NCBI GenBank assembly: GCA_019828595.1
Contig: JAHQRK010000028.1
Span: 744,001 to 808,000 of the forward strand
Direction: 5' to 3'
From: Aphanomyces cochlioides
Taxonomy: Eukaryota; Oomycota; Saprolegniomycetes; Saprolegniales; Verrucalvaceae
Length of the DNA stretch: 64,000 nt
Shown here: piece after piece, positions 1 to 10,892 of the stretch
Position numbering within the stretch: the stretch's first letter is position 1
Layout: each line of letters starts with the position of its first letter
Notes under the pieces: model-generated
The model's database searches: none
The model's input: only the letters and a program-made list of their open reading frames with translations
What the model was told of the DNA's origin: nothing
Program-made: the position numbers and the translations under genes

Positions 1-82
1 TGCAAATCCGTTGGCCAAAATATTTGAAAATCAGATTAATTAAATTTTTGCCGCCGATAACTCTCTAACCTGATCTCGTGCC

Positions 83-1236
83 ATGTCTGATGTGCATCCC
101 AATGTTTCCAAGCCACGTCCAAGACCAAACATCGCGCAAAAGCTCCAGGTCGTAGAGCTTGCCAAACAGCATGGCTTGAGCTCTGCTGTAGCCATCTGTG
201 GTTACTCTCGAAGTGCGGTGCATTCGTGGCTATCGCAAGAGTCGAAGCTCATGGACTTCCTTGGGTCGAAGACGCGACGACGAAACACGGGCAATGCTGG
301 TGCCAAACCAATCATCCCCGATCCTCATGAGCTTGCCATCTTTGTACGCGACCTTCGTCGCGAGGAGTTGCCTGTCACGAGTGGCCACATGATCAAATTC
401 CTACGAATGAACCATAAGGAATGGCTTGAAGAGTACATGTCATCACGGAAGTCAGGATACCAATCACTCTTGCGCTTGCTCCAGCGATTTGCCGACCGCT
501 ACGACTTTTCTCGTCAGCGTGTGTGTAAGCAGAAACATACCCAAGCCGACTTGACCGAGACTCGCGTTGTATTTGGACGAAAATTCCATGATCAATACGG
601 CCACATGGATCTCGACTGCATCTACAATGCCGATGAGACCGGCATATACTACGACATGTGCCCTACCACAATATGGGCTGTACGAGGTGGAGGCAGTTAT
701 GTTGCCAAAGGCGAGCGCCACCCGTACCGAATGACGGCAGTCCTGACCATCCGAGCGGATGGTCTCAAACTTCCAATCTTGTTTATCATCCGTGGTGCGA
801 ACGGTGGGGTCATCGAAACCTCAGAGTTTGAGACATATCCTTGTGACCACGTCTACGCCATGCAAGGGAGTGCGTGGATGGATGCGAGCGTCTGGCGGCG
901 ATATCTCCGCGAAGTGCTATACTACAAGATCGAGAATCCGTCAGTGTTGCTTGTCGACAATTTTGACTCTCATGTCAGTGTTGAGAGCGAGAAGATAATT
1001 GGCGACGAGTTGGGCTCTGAGCTGTGTGCGTTGCCACCAAACAGTACCTCTTACTGCCAGCCACTGGACGTGTCCATCATGGGGCCTTTCAAACAGCATA
1101 TGCGCGATTTGTGGGTTCTATCAGATGACAATGCGACAACTGCAAAAGAAAAACGAATGGTAACGCTATTCAAGCTTGGGAAATGATATCCGAGGACGAA
1201 GTTCGTGCTAGCTTTGTGAAAGCACTGCCAAAGTAG
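83..1236 (+). pseudogene. Tigger/pogo-like DDE transposase, C-terminus frameshifted
   Basis: The ATG at 83 opens 367 residues with an N-terminal helix-turn-helix region (about 10-55) and a DDE_1-type catalytic core. The acidic residues are visible in 'YNADETG' (about residue 183), 'LLVDNFDSH' (about 290) and 'QPLDVSIMG' (about 329), the spacing expected for the pogo/Tigger branch of Tc1/mariner. The frame stops at 1186, but a second frame continues to a TAG at 1234-1236 and encodes the usual last helix ('AIQAWEMIS...'), so there is a one-base frame change near 1155-1165. The protein is a close relative of the intact transposase at 21344-22543. The element probably begins left of the window; no terminal repeat could be matched. 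Family call is firm; activity is unlikely. Confidence 0.85.
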
Positions 1237-1990
1237 TTTTGATATTCATTTTTCATAATTCTTTCAATACATTTATACTTGAAATTTGTATGTAAATTTT
1301 GCGCATTCATGGACTTGAAGTTGTGACCTGTTGAAAATGACTGGTAGGCTATTTTGGCACTTGAATTTGATCTACGGGCAGTCGGAATACCGTCAGGGGG
1401 CAACCCCTAGTAGTAGGGTGAGCATTCGTGCGGCCCCGGGCCATATGTTCTTAGGATTGGGGGTCCAGTAGGAGAGCCTATGGTGCGCGCGCTCACACTT
1501 CAGCCGCACCATATTCCAACCGTAACTTTTTTTGATTTCAATGGAAATGTAATATTAAATACATATAATTTTATTTTTATACAACATTTCAATGGAAATG
1601 TAATATTAAATACATAAAATTTTATTTATATACAACTGTATGGTAACGATCATTACCACCTCAGGTCGTATTTAAATATGCTTCCATCTATTCTTTCAAA
1701 TGCAATACCCTGTTAAATTTGTTTCTTAATCCATGATGTCAAAGAAGAAAAAATACTGTTCAAACAAATAACCTGTAGGAAATCATATTTTACCCAATAT
1801 CACCCTAATGCATTATTTTTCAACAATCAGCGGCACATGTTTCAATTGGACAAACCGGAGGTATGGAATGGCCAATCAATCCAAAAGAATTGTCCACTAT
1901 TCAGCGTCGTTCCCTGTAGCTACTTCTCGATTTCCGTGGCGGCAATAAGGCTGATTTTGTTTTGAAGACTGAAGAAATCTCTTATTCAAT
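1187..1990. other. Non-coding interval after the first Tigger transposase
   Basis: No supportable gene. The stretch includes a short GC-rich patch (1390-1500) and a 2-copy 51-base tandem repeat listed separately. It probably contains the right end of the element carrying the transposase at 83, but its boundary cannot be fixed because the left terminus lies outside the window. Confidence 0.5.
1535..1636. repeat. Two-copy 51-bp AT-rich tandem repeat
   Basis: Copies at 1535-1585 and 1586-1636 both begin ATTTCAATGGAAATG and end TATACAAC, differing at only a few positions. No coding potential. Confidence 0.85.
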
Positions 1991-4003
1991 CTACAACTGC
2001 ACAGCTTCCAAGTCGTCTTCTTCCTCTGCGACGCCCGACGCTACAATTTCAAATGAAGGGCTATCGTCTGTGCTTGTTGGCACCAGCTCAATGCGTTTGT
2101 TTGGCTGAACAGCTTTTAATCTTGCACTTCTCGCCCGAGCTCGTGTCATTTTTGTCTTCATGGCCATATCCAAGTCATCTTGGCTCGGCTTCTTGTACAG
2201 CACATCGTCTTGTCACTGTTGTGGAACATAAGGACGAATCGTTTTGAATAAATCGCATATCTTCTCCTGGTTCACTTTTGGCTTAGATAGTGGCTTCAAA
2301 TTGTCTTCAAGGCTTTGAGCACTAGATGCTTGAGATTTTCTCAAATTTTGCACGACAGGCTCAGCGTCAGGACGAACGGAGCATGAAACAATACCAGGTC
2401 TCTCTCGAGTCATCCGAAAAATTTGGTACGACTGAATTCCTTTTAGATCACTGTACACTGACGATAATGCCCCCTTAAAGTCCATAAAAGGTTGCGAATG
2501 ATCTTCGAGCGAGATACAATTGCTTACTGAATTTGCCTCGGCAACAATATCGTACAAATGATTCATTGTCCATGCTTCAGATACATTGTAACGTCGACGA
2601 ATTGCACCAAATCCGCGATCACATGCATTTTTCGTGTGACCCCGCACAAGGAAATTGTATTCAATATCCTACACGCCAAATGAGTTTCAGCATGAACGAC
2701 AATTACCTTTAATTTTCCATTGTCCACAAGCGAAAGCAAATACTTTACGACAATGTTGTTCTTGTTTTGTCCACCGCAGTTGTCGGCAAACAGAACAACT
2801 GAGTCATTTGGTCTTGGTTCACCATGTAAAACATTTGAATTGAGAAACTTGTGAAGCATGGAAACAACCTCATTGCTCCCTTTACCTCCACATCGTTCTG
2901 AGTAGATGTAGTTGTAGTGTTGGCTGTCATTTCCATAATAGATCCCAAACAAGTTTACGCTGATCAATCAACAAAAATACCAAGATGACGGAGTTTGGGG
3001 ATGATGTGGAAGGGCAAAATTCTGGGCATAGTCCATCACCAAGACATGCCTCTCGTTGGTAGTTGTTTCAATTGATTGTTTGTAGTACTCACGCATATCT
3101 ATTGCATCATTCACATGCTGAGCCAATATTTCCATCTCATCGCACACTGTTGACGAAGTCATTGCGTTCCTGTATAATGTACATAAGTCACAAACATTAT
3201 CACGAGGGGAGCGAATAGCAATGTCGGGGCAGTGTCTTTGTAGGATTTTTTTGGAAGGACGAAACGCTTGGCTCGTGGATTCTCAAATGGTTGTTTTTCG
3301 CAAACAACAGATATTCTTCATGGAGACTTGGCCATGTAAAATACGAAGGCAACAACAAAGTGTGGCGTGACGAATATGATGACACGCGACGTCCATCTTG
3401 TCGAACTTGAACACGCTTCTTCAACGGTACGTACTCACCAATCGAACTGGCAAACTCAACAAACCATTCAACCAAAGATGGGATGTCCACGACAGAGCTG
3501 TTTTTGTTCCCAACGTTGCGGTGTATTGGAGCGAGCAAAGATCCTTCTTGGACGTTAGCCCGGGCGGCAGTAAGCTTTGTGGTAGAGATAGAGAACAATC
3601 CAAGGAACGCAAGTCTGTAAACAATTCCAACAAAAGGGACAGCGTAGACATGACTTGTTCGTATTCCTTTTCCGCGCTTTCGTTTTCCTTCAACCTCAGC
3701 ATCAATCGTTGGGCATAATGCCAAGGTTGTGTGTAGGCAAGCATTGAGCTGTGCCTTGTTAAATGACTGTGCTGACTCCAAAAAATGCAGTATTTGTTGC
3801 TCCTTCCCGAGCATGCAGTTACGTTGACAGCATTCCGTTGAGGTAAGAGTTGCTGCTCTTGCAAGTAGGTCAATCTGAGGAGATGAGTTCGTTGGCACAG
3901 TGTTGGCGTCAGCCTCGGAGTCGGCCTCCATAGGAAAAGTACAATTCTGTGTGTTTTTTATGCGAACTGTTTTTTTCGATTTTGAACGAAGGTCAGCTCT
4001 CAT
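1991..4003 (-). pseudogene. DUF7869-type transposon protein, decayed
   Basis: Read on the minus strand from an ATG at 4003, consecutive frames give one protein. A basic N-terminal half carries 'VGIVYRLAFLGLFSIS'; next comes a 'VCDLC' cysteine region; then a nuclease-like core contains 'VLVMDYAQN', 'VVLFADNCGGQNKNN' and 'GHTKNACDRGFG'. The FADNCGGQNKNN and GHT(x)N(x)CDR motifs are typical of a transposon-associated family widespread in oomycetes and plants (DUF7869). A 38-nt intron (2669-2706, GTAATT...GTGTAG read on the minus strand) restores the frame exactly between 'NGKLK' and 'DIEYN'. Breaks are in-frame TGA codons at 2968-2970 and 2213-2215 and a frame change in the T7 run near 3246. It is a dead copy. 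Family assignment is from motif memory, so moderate. Confidence 0.65.
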
Positions 4004-4319
4004 GTGTCGAAGTCATGCAAAATGTTCAAATGCGATTTTCTCGAAAATTCAAAAAGGTAAGGAAGACACTTTTTGTTTTCTGGCACCTCATATATGTCGA
4101 CCCTGGTAGATTGAACAGAAACCTCTCATGCTAAACGAAGTAATTTGATCAAATATGAGTTGTACAACGTAACGTCAGAACACATCGTTGGTTAGCCACA
4201 CATTGTTAGTCTTGGTGGAAGGATGGATGGAAGACAATGTCACCATGCTGAAGATGATCGATGAAGGCACCCCATACGAAGACATCAAGAAGCGCTTCAA
4301 GTGCTCCAAGGAGCGATTA

Positions 4320-6054
4320 CAGAGGCCTGGTAAATATAAGCGTATAGTGGTACTTGAACTTTGGGACCAATTCTAGTGACCTCTAAGATATTATGTTATA
4401 AATTTTCACAAGAATGGTATTTTGGAGGGAAAGAGATTAGTGGCTGATAGAAGTCTATTCATATTTCGACATGGAGGATGATGAGCTCAAGATCGTGAAG
4501 ACCCGGCGACGGTACAGCCTCGAGACTAAACGAAACGTTTCGCGTGCTCTGACAGAGCTCACGCAAAAAAAAGTCTCAGAGCTTAGCGGCATTTCACTTC
4601 GCACAGTACAAGGTTTCGTACGAGAAAAGAAGACAATACAAGAGTCTCTCTTAGCCAAAAGACGACAACACCTAGGGGCTCCAGGCCGAAAGGAAATCCT
4701 TCCTGGTGGCGATGTAAGTCAATATAATAAACTTCATTTCATTGTTATATTAGGATTTATTGGACTACATGGTTGCAATGAGGGAAAAGAACTTTCCCTT
4801 GACGACTTACCATGTAGTTCAGCAAGTCAAAGCTCATCACCAGGAGTGGGTAAATGAATATTCTGCCTCAAAAGAGGATCCATACAAGTCTCTCTTTAAT
4901 TTATGTAGGGACTTTGTTTACAGGCACGGTTTTTCGCGCCGTAGAGCCTCAACAGCAAAAGCAATGACCACATTGCAGATGCTGGAGGTTCGAACGAAAT
5001 TCCTTGACGAGTTTTGGGACGAACACGACCATTTCGATGCCAGAGACGTCATTAATTGCGACGAAACTGGCATCTATTTCGATACTCCTCCGCGCTACAT
5101 CCTTGCCCAAAGAGGCAGCGATGCCAGCATCACCCACGGGGACAAGTCCTGCCGTCTAACCGGCGTTTTAGCAGCGAAACGTAACGGTAAGTTTTTCCAA
5201 TATTGCTCTTACTAACTCTATTTAGGAGATAAATTACCTATTCTTTTTGTTGTCAAAGGCAAGCCTGGTGGTGTGATTGATGCGAACGAGCTTCGCACGT
5301 ACCCTCAAGGCCATTTTTATGCCGTCCAGAAGAATGCGTGGATCGACGGCGAAGGATGGAATTTCTATCTAGACACTATTTTAAGGTAATATATTTTATT
5401 GATTTCATTAATTAATGTTAGACCTGAAATTGTGAGACCTTCGTTGATCTTGATTGACAACTTCGAGGCTCATCGAACCCCAAAAAACATTCAGTATATT
5501 GAAGAGGAATTGAGCTCAACTGTGTGCACTCTTCCCCCCAATACGACGTCTATTCTGCAGCCCTTAGATGTCGGGGTCATGGGTCCTTTTAAGGCCAAAT
5601 TGAGAAATTTGTGGCTACAAGAAACCTATCACCCTTCAAGCGCTGTTGAGAAGCGCATGTTCTGTATCAAACGGGCAATCAAGGCATGGGAGTCAATCTC
5701 CCCTGAAACGATCAAGAAAGCTTTCGAGAAAGCAATTCCCAAGAAGTCTAGTTGATATATCCACACTAAATATATGTTTTCATATACACACTATATAATT
5801 ATTTTTGTTTTGATTTGTCTGTCCTTGAAAGTGAGTCATTTACATCGTCAAATGTAATATCATTTATATTTATTGCTTACTGTTGGTGATTGTCTTTGAA
5901 GATGTATCATGTTACTGTTTTCCTAGTTGTGTAAATATTTAGAATATTTATTGTAAAAGGGTATAAGTTTTAGTGGACACTGCGAACATTGATAGGGGCG
6001 ACTTGTCCAATCAAAATAGTGTACCACTATACGCTTATATTTACCAGGCCTCTG
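4320..6054 (+). mobile_element. Complete Tigger-type Tc1/mariner element, perfect 34-bp TIRs
   Basis: Bases 4320-4353 and 6021-6054 are perfect 34-base inverted repeats starting CAGAGGCCTGGTAAATATAA. Each is flanked by the dinucleotide TA (4318-4319 and 6055-6056), the target duplication of Tc1/mariner elements. The 1,735-bp element holds one plus-strand transposase gene with three very short introns and no visible defect. Boundaries are certain from the sequence; mobility is inferred. Confidence 0.95.
4471..5755 (+). CDS. Tigger/pogo-like transposase, four exons with 36-40-nt introns
   Basis: Exons 4471-4713, 4754-5186, 5226-5385 and 5422-5755 join in frame to 389 residues plus a TGA stop. 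Introns are 40, 39 and 36 nt, each GT...AG, in phases 0, 1 and 2; the second carries a good branch point (CTAAC). The product has an N-terminal helix-turn-helix (about 10-60) and a DDE_1 core with 'NCDETGIYF' (about 183), 'LIDNFEAH' (about 288) and 'QPLDVGVMGPF' (about 327). It ends 'AFEKAIPKKSS' like its relatives. It should bind the element's 34-bp ends and excise and insert it at TA. All frames are open and the catalytic triad is intact, so this is a plausible active source copy. Confidence 0.9.
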
Positions 6055-6353
6055 TACCTACACGAAAAACAATCGCGAAGTCATCATGAAAAAGCTTGAA
6101 CATTTTGAAAGCACGCGACAGCCATGCCGTTTGAAAGATGAGCGGTTGGAGCTTGATAATCGACAGAGTAGTGTATTGATTGATGAACGACAGACGTTAC
6201 TTATGGAAATGTCCCGATACCATACGGTATATTAGTAACTTGAAATTTGTATGCCTATACAAACGCTTCAATAAAGCTATAGCTGAAAACCTTTGGAATT
6301 GAACAAGAATCCCACTCCACCGCGCGTTGTTCAAACAAGCAGGTTTATCTGTA

Positions 6354-8560
6354 CCGTAAATGATTTGTTAAGTGGGAAATGGTGAGACACACCAGTCGTT
6401 GAAAAAACAGAAAACCTCTTTAGATTTATAATTTCGTTGGCTACAAAACTATTATTAAATATAGTTTATTAGTTGTTGCAATGATATGGTCGTCTTTCAT
6501 TATCCAATCAATAAAATTGATACATGCACAATAGAAGGATATAGTTTTCAAGAGTGAAAACCGCTAAATTATCAGTTGAAATGAATTTAGTCAATCTGCT
6601 GAACACTTTTAGGTGAGCAGGATATTTGTTTTTGACCTGCCGTGAGCATCCGGATACCATGTCCGGTTACCACCCTCGATGTGATTGTGAATTGGCACTA
6701 CTGTACGGATTTCGGTCAACATGGATGCCGCATCAAATGGCCCGCGCTCCCAGTAGCCATAGGACCGCCCTCTGGGCCTCGCCTATCGGTATTGCTGGGC
6801 CGGATACCGGTGTGTGTATCTTGACCTCGGTATTTCGATGAGTCAATGAACTCACGGCAATCACATTGAGGGTGCTTTATCTTGGACGAATGGAATGTGT
6901 AAGAATCATGCATTATGAATTGATCTAATCATCCTCAACATATAGGTCCTCGTTCAGCTCAAGCACCTCGATGGCATTAAAGCCAGCCAGCGTTTCAAGG
7001 ACTTGCGAACCGACTTCGTCATTGACTTTGCTGGTTGCAGTCTCAGGTCCATCTTGAGGTAATGATGCTTTTCCGATCTTGCATTTGACAAATCCATTGA
7101 TAATCGTAGATCTCGAGACAGAATCCCAAGCCGCATTCACCCAATCCACGAGGTCGAATCGGTCTGGTGGAGAGAGCTTGAATGCTCCCCCTTTGTGCTT
7201 CATCATTTCGCTACGTAAGTATTCGACCCATCGACACCTCATTTGAGTCTTCATAGGCTTCACCCAAGAAACGTCCGCAGGCTGGCAAATCTAAGTGAAC
7301 CTTGGTGGAATTTTTTCGAGGATGACATTCAATTCCTTCGCCAAGGTACATACCTCTGAAGTAAAATGAGCACTGAAATCATCCCAAAGGAGAAGCACAG
7401 TTTTGCATGGCTTGCCACGGCGATGTCCGAAATGGTAAGAAAGGAACTGCATGGAGATGTGACTATTCCACCATGCTGTAGGATTGCCAAAAATTCTTGA
7501 TGGATGTCGCTCGTGTAGCTCTTGTATCTCGTTCCACACCCGGCATCCAAACCCATTCCGCTTCTGCAGATTTTCTTGGACAACAGTCTTGACTGTCGAT
7601 GAAGTCGATTTTAGCACCAAAAAGTGGGTATTTCACGCCATTTGAATCGGCTAACAGCATCGCAGTTAGGCGCTCTTTGTCATGGCCACACCCTTTGATC
7701 CACATTGTTTTTGTCCCTGTCTTGTCAATCGTCTTTTTGGGTATGTACTCGTAATTGATACCCGTTGATCTGCATTGTAGATACAGTCGATGTCATTGGT
7801 TTCGACGATCTCGCGGATGCGCGCAGAGAAGGCAGCAAGTGTGGCCTCGCCTTGGGGCATGTCGGCTTGCCCTGAGCGGCTGATCGATCGCATTGAGAAA
7901 CGCCAGCGACTCAAAAAACCTTTGATCCAAGATGGGCTCGCTTTGAACTGAGTTTCACTGAGTCCGATATCACGTGCAATTTCAAGAGCGCGGGTTTGAA
8001 GAAGCTCATTGCTGACAGGTATGCCTACGTCTCGAAGCTCATTCACCCATTTTGTTAGGCTTTCTTCATCTGATGTCGTCAGCGTGGTGGACGTGCCTTT
8101 GGCTCTCAGCGATTTCTTGCCTTGAAGGGAAGGCTGACTTGCTGCAGCCTCCAGCTTTGCTCGGTTTTGTTCCCAGCGGTAGATTCTCTTCCAAGCCGTC
8201 ATTCGAGGCTCGCCAACAGGTCCAGGATAGTAGGTGTCCAAGGCGTAGTTGTATGAATGCTCTGCAGCAGCGTTAATAATGCATAACTTTTTTAGGACTG
8301 TGCTTGTGGTTATCTTGAATAAGGCGCTTTTCGTTGGGTATTCTTAATAGAAGGCCGTCCCGTGGCCTTCCTGTGCGCAGTGGCATGTGCCATGTCAAAG
8401 TTCAAATCGCGCGCAAATTACATTCAAACTTTCCCTCTGCGCTTGTAATATTATTATTTCTAGCAAGTTTTGTTGAATCAAAACGTACCTTCATATTCTT
8501 ATTCACCATTTATTTATATTTCGGGGGGGTTGAACTTCCCACTTAACAAATCATCTACGG
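6354..8560 (-). mobile_element. Tigger-like element with 25-bp TIRs and TA duplication
   Basis: Inverted repeats at 6354-6378 and 8536-8560 (24 of 25 bases match; core ATGATTTGTTAAGTGGGAA) are each bordered by TA (6352-6353, 8561-8562). The 2,207-bp element contains a minus-strand transposase relic. A similar TIR-like sequence at about 23297-23320 suggests related short copies elsewhere. The intervals 6379-6924 and 8242-8535 are non-coding ends of the element. Confidence 0.9.
6925..8202 (-). pseudogene. Tc5/CENP-B-domain transposase relic
   Basis: Successive minus-strand frames give an N-terminal part starting 'MTAWKRIYRWEQNRAKLE' (ATG at 8202), a CENP-B/Tc5 helix-turn-helix ('SPSWIKGFLSRWRFSMR'), the first catalytic region 'CIYNADQ', the second 'VLLLWDDFSAHFT', and a C-terminal acidic tail ending at 6925. 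The chain is broken at least twice (around 7690 and 7290-7260), and the residue after the first catalytic Asp block deviates from the usual DETG. Dead transposase of the 6354-8560 element. Confidence 0.75.
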
Positions 8561-8830
8561 TACCTCTGGAGCATTGAGCTGGGAGAGCCAGTTTGAGATC
8601 ATGAGGTTAGGTGAATTACACCCAATGGCAACTGTATTTGCCCCAAAACTCCAACTTTTGTGATCTCTGAGTTGAAAAATCACGTTTTTTCACCGAACAG
8701 GGTCTGGTCGGCGAAATTTCGAGTTCATGTCTCGGTCTCAGAGACATAGGTCTCGGAGGTGTGGGACCCCGGAGGTCTCGTCAGGTCCGAGACTTATCCG
8801 GATGAAACCCAAGTTATTTTAACGCTGTAA
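8561..8830. other. Short spacer rich in 'GGTCTC' motifs
   Basis: No gene. Bases 8725-8805 contain several close copies of GTCTCGG/GGTCTC separated by 10-20 bases. Function not evident. Confidence 0.4.
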
Positions 8831-9436
8831 GAGCATCTCCACCAATGGGGCAAAAATAGAATCAAAATTCTAGCGATTTAGTTTGGGTATAGTCCTGGTT
8901 TTGTCCAAGTTCCACACCAAGCTCAGATTTTTTCACACCGATCACCACTCATTTTCCACACAATGGACATACACCTTGATGATGAGATTGAATACGCCGA
9001 GTTCGAAGAGCAATGCTTTCTAGATCTCTTGTGGTCAGATGAAGATGATGAAGACGAACGACGAAGGAGGTTGGGTGGCTCGCAGCCTGGCCGTCAGCCG
9101 AACAAACACCGCGAATATGACAAGAGATATGATCATCTCATGAAGCAGTACTTTGTGTAGAGAGTCCGATCTATGACGAAATGATGTATCGCCGCCGCTT
9201 TCGGATGAGTAAGCGACATTTCAACAGAGTTTATAATGGTGTGCTTTATTTTGAGCCGTTGATTTGTTCTGATTTCCGATTCCAGCTTGGAGCCAAAACC
9301 CTGGAAATATCCAAGCTTTTCACTCTGAATTTTAAATATAGTCCTGTTTTAGTCTCACTAATGTGAACGAGAAAAGGAAAAATTAGATTCAAATTAAGGT
9401 TTCCTTTTGGGTTTGACCCAACTGGTGGAGATGCTC
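8831..9436 (+). mobile_element. PIF/Harbinger deletion derivative with GAGCATCTCCACCA ends
   Basis: Fourteen-base inverted repeats GAGCATCTCCACCA (8831-8844, 9423-9436) are flanked by TAA on both sides (8828-8830 and 9437-9439), the 3-bp target duplication of Harbinger elements. The 606-bp interior keeps the start of a transposase reading frame, so this is an internally deleted copy rather than an unrelated MITE. Confidence 0.85.
8963..9246 (+). pseudogene. N-terminal remnant of Harbinger transposase
   Basis: ATG at 8963 opens an acidic 65-residue frame ('MDIHLDDEIEYAEFEEQ...'). After a frame change near 9155 it continues as 'MMYRRRFRMSKRHFNRV', which matches the characteristic 'yRRRFRMSr..F' region before the catalytic core of Harbinger transposases. 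The core itself is deleted. Identified by motif, so reasonably sure. Confidence 0.6.
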
Positions 9437-9439
9437 TAA

Positions 9440-10112
9440 GTCCAGAGTGAAAATATCTTGGGTATTGCTCCTTCAGGTCCCACATCACTGATAGGCTAAA
9501 ATATAACTTACATTTCCATCCACTGGAGGCATATCAAGATAAAAGTACACTTCATGACAATAGAATTCATGAACAATCAAGCAATAAGCTACACTAGAGC
9601 TGCAAATGGAATTAAAACGAGCAAAATCGTAGGAATACAGCTCAAATCTATAACCTAACAACGCAATAGAGCATACATATGCACGCAACCTAGACAGTGT
9701 GGCTTCTGTTCTCGCAGCAAGGGCAAGACCAAAGTCCATCGACAGCGGAAATTAGCCTCCATATGCCATACTATAATAACGTTAGTATTGAAAAATGAAC
9801 ATGTATTCTGGTTTTATTCATAAATTTCGCAGTGTATGGATGCTTGGTTCCTGTTGTCATTCCTCTTGAGATGGAAAATATAACCAATGAAATTTCTCCA
9901 ATTTCATATTTTCTAACCAATAATTATATTATTTGTACAACCAATCAAATCTTTTCAAATGCTATAAATGGATATTCCTCCCTGGGTCTCAAAATACAAG
10001 TTTTTGTATAGGACCCAGGTCAGGACCCACTGTGAATACAGGTACAATATCCACTAGATAAAATTCATCTAATTGGCCGAATTTATCCGGATTCCGCATA
10101 TTTGAGGCAGAG
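9440..10112. other. AT-rich interval without recognised genes
   Basis: Only short stop-limited frames on either strand. It probably includes the left terminus of the Harbinger element carrying the genes at 10113-13244, but no terminal repeat pair could be identified. Confidence 0.4.
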
Positions 10113-10892
10113 ATGGCTTGTTCACGCCTGACTTTGCAAGTTTCTGTCCTCAAGCTTCATAGACGATCTCATGAGCACTGGCCAAATAGCGAGTCTCGTC
10201 GAAACCGACGTCTGTGCCCAACAAGGTATGATCAGCTTTTGTGATTGATCTTACTTAGTGAACTAGATGTATCTGATGTTGACAAAGAGAAGCCGGCGAA
10301 GCGGAGAAAGGCCTCTAAACAACCAAGATCGATTTGGTCGGACGAAAGTGTCCACCGACTGTTTGAACTGAGATTCAAGTCGCACATTTCTCAGCGTTTT
10401 ATGTCGAAAAACAATAGTGGTAAGCGCGTGGCATACGTCATGCTAGCGGCTGAATTATCAGTCGACATGCAAAGCGAGTTCACACCAAAGCAGGCCCAAG
10501 ATAAGGTAGTGCAGTCATTCATTCAAAGGAGCTTATTCACTGTAGCTAGCAAAAATGAAAGTAGAATGGTCCGTGTCGAACCCATCATTGGCTCAACCAA
10601 CTGGACACTCAGCACGCCCCCCACAACCCCAGCATTTCGACATTATGATGGAATTCTGGGGTAGCAAGGTGGGATATCAACGAGAGTCATTATTGACTAC
10701 TGACGACGACGAATGAAAAGTCTATCGCTCGATCACTTTGATGTATCACGGGAAGGTGGAGTACTTTTTATGAATTTAATAATCAAAGTGATCATGACTA
10801 TGTAGAAAATGAGGTGAACTATGATCATGAACTATTCGATGTGGATGAAGCCCGTGAAGCTTCAACCGATGAAAAAAAGCGCAAGAGATATA

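Larger units (their letters stand above)
4227..6235 (+). pseudogene. Helix-turn-helix relic split by a Tigger insertion
   Basis: On the left of the Tigger element, an ATG at 4227 opens a frame ending '...DIKKRFKCSKERL' at the TA target. This looks like a CENP-B/Tigger-type helix-turn-helix. On the right, from about 6059, a basic helical frame resumes ('NNREVIMKKLEHFES...') and stops at 6233-6235. The two halves read as one small DNA-binding protein apart from a one- or two-base frame difference. It may be the N-terminus of another transposase. Function unknown. Confidence 0.35.
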
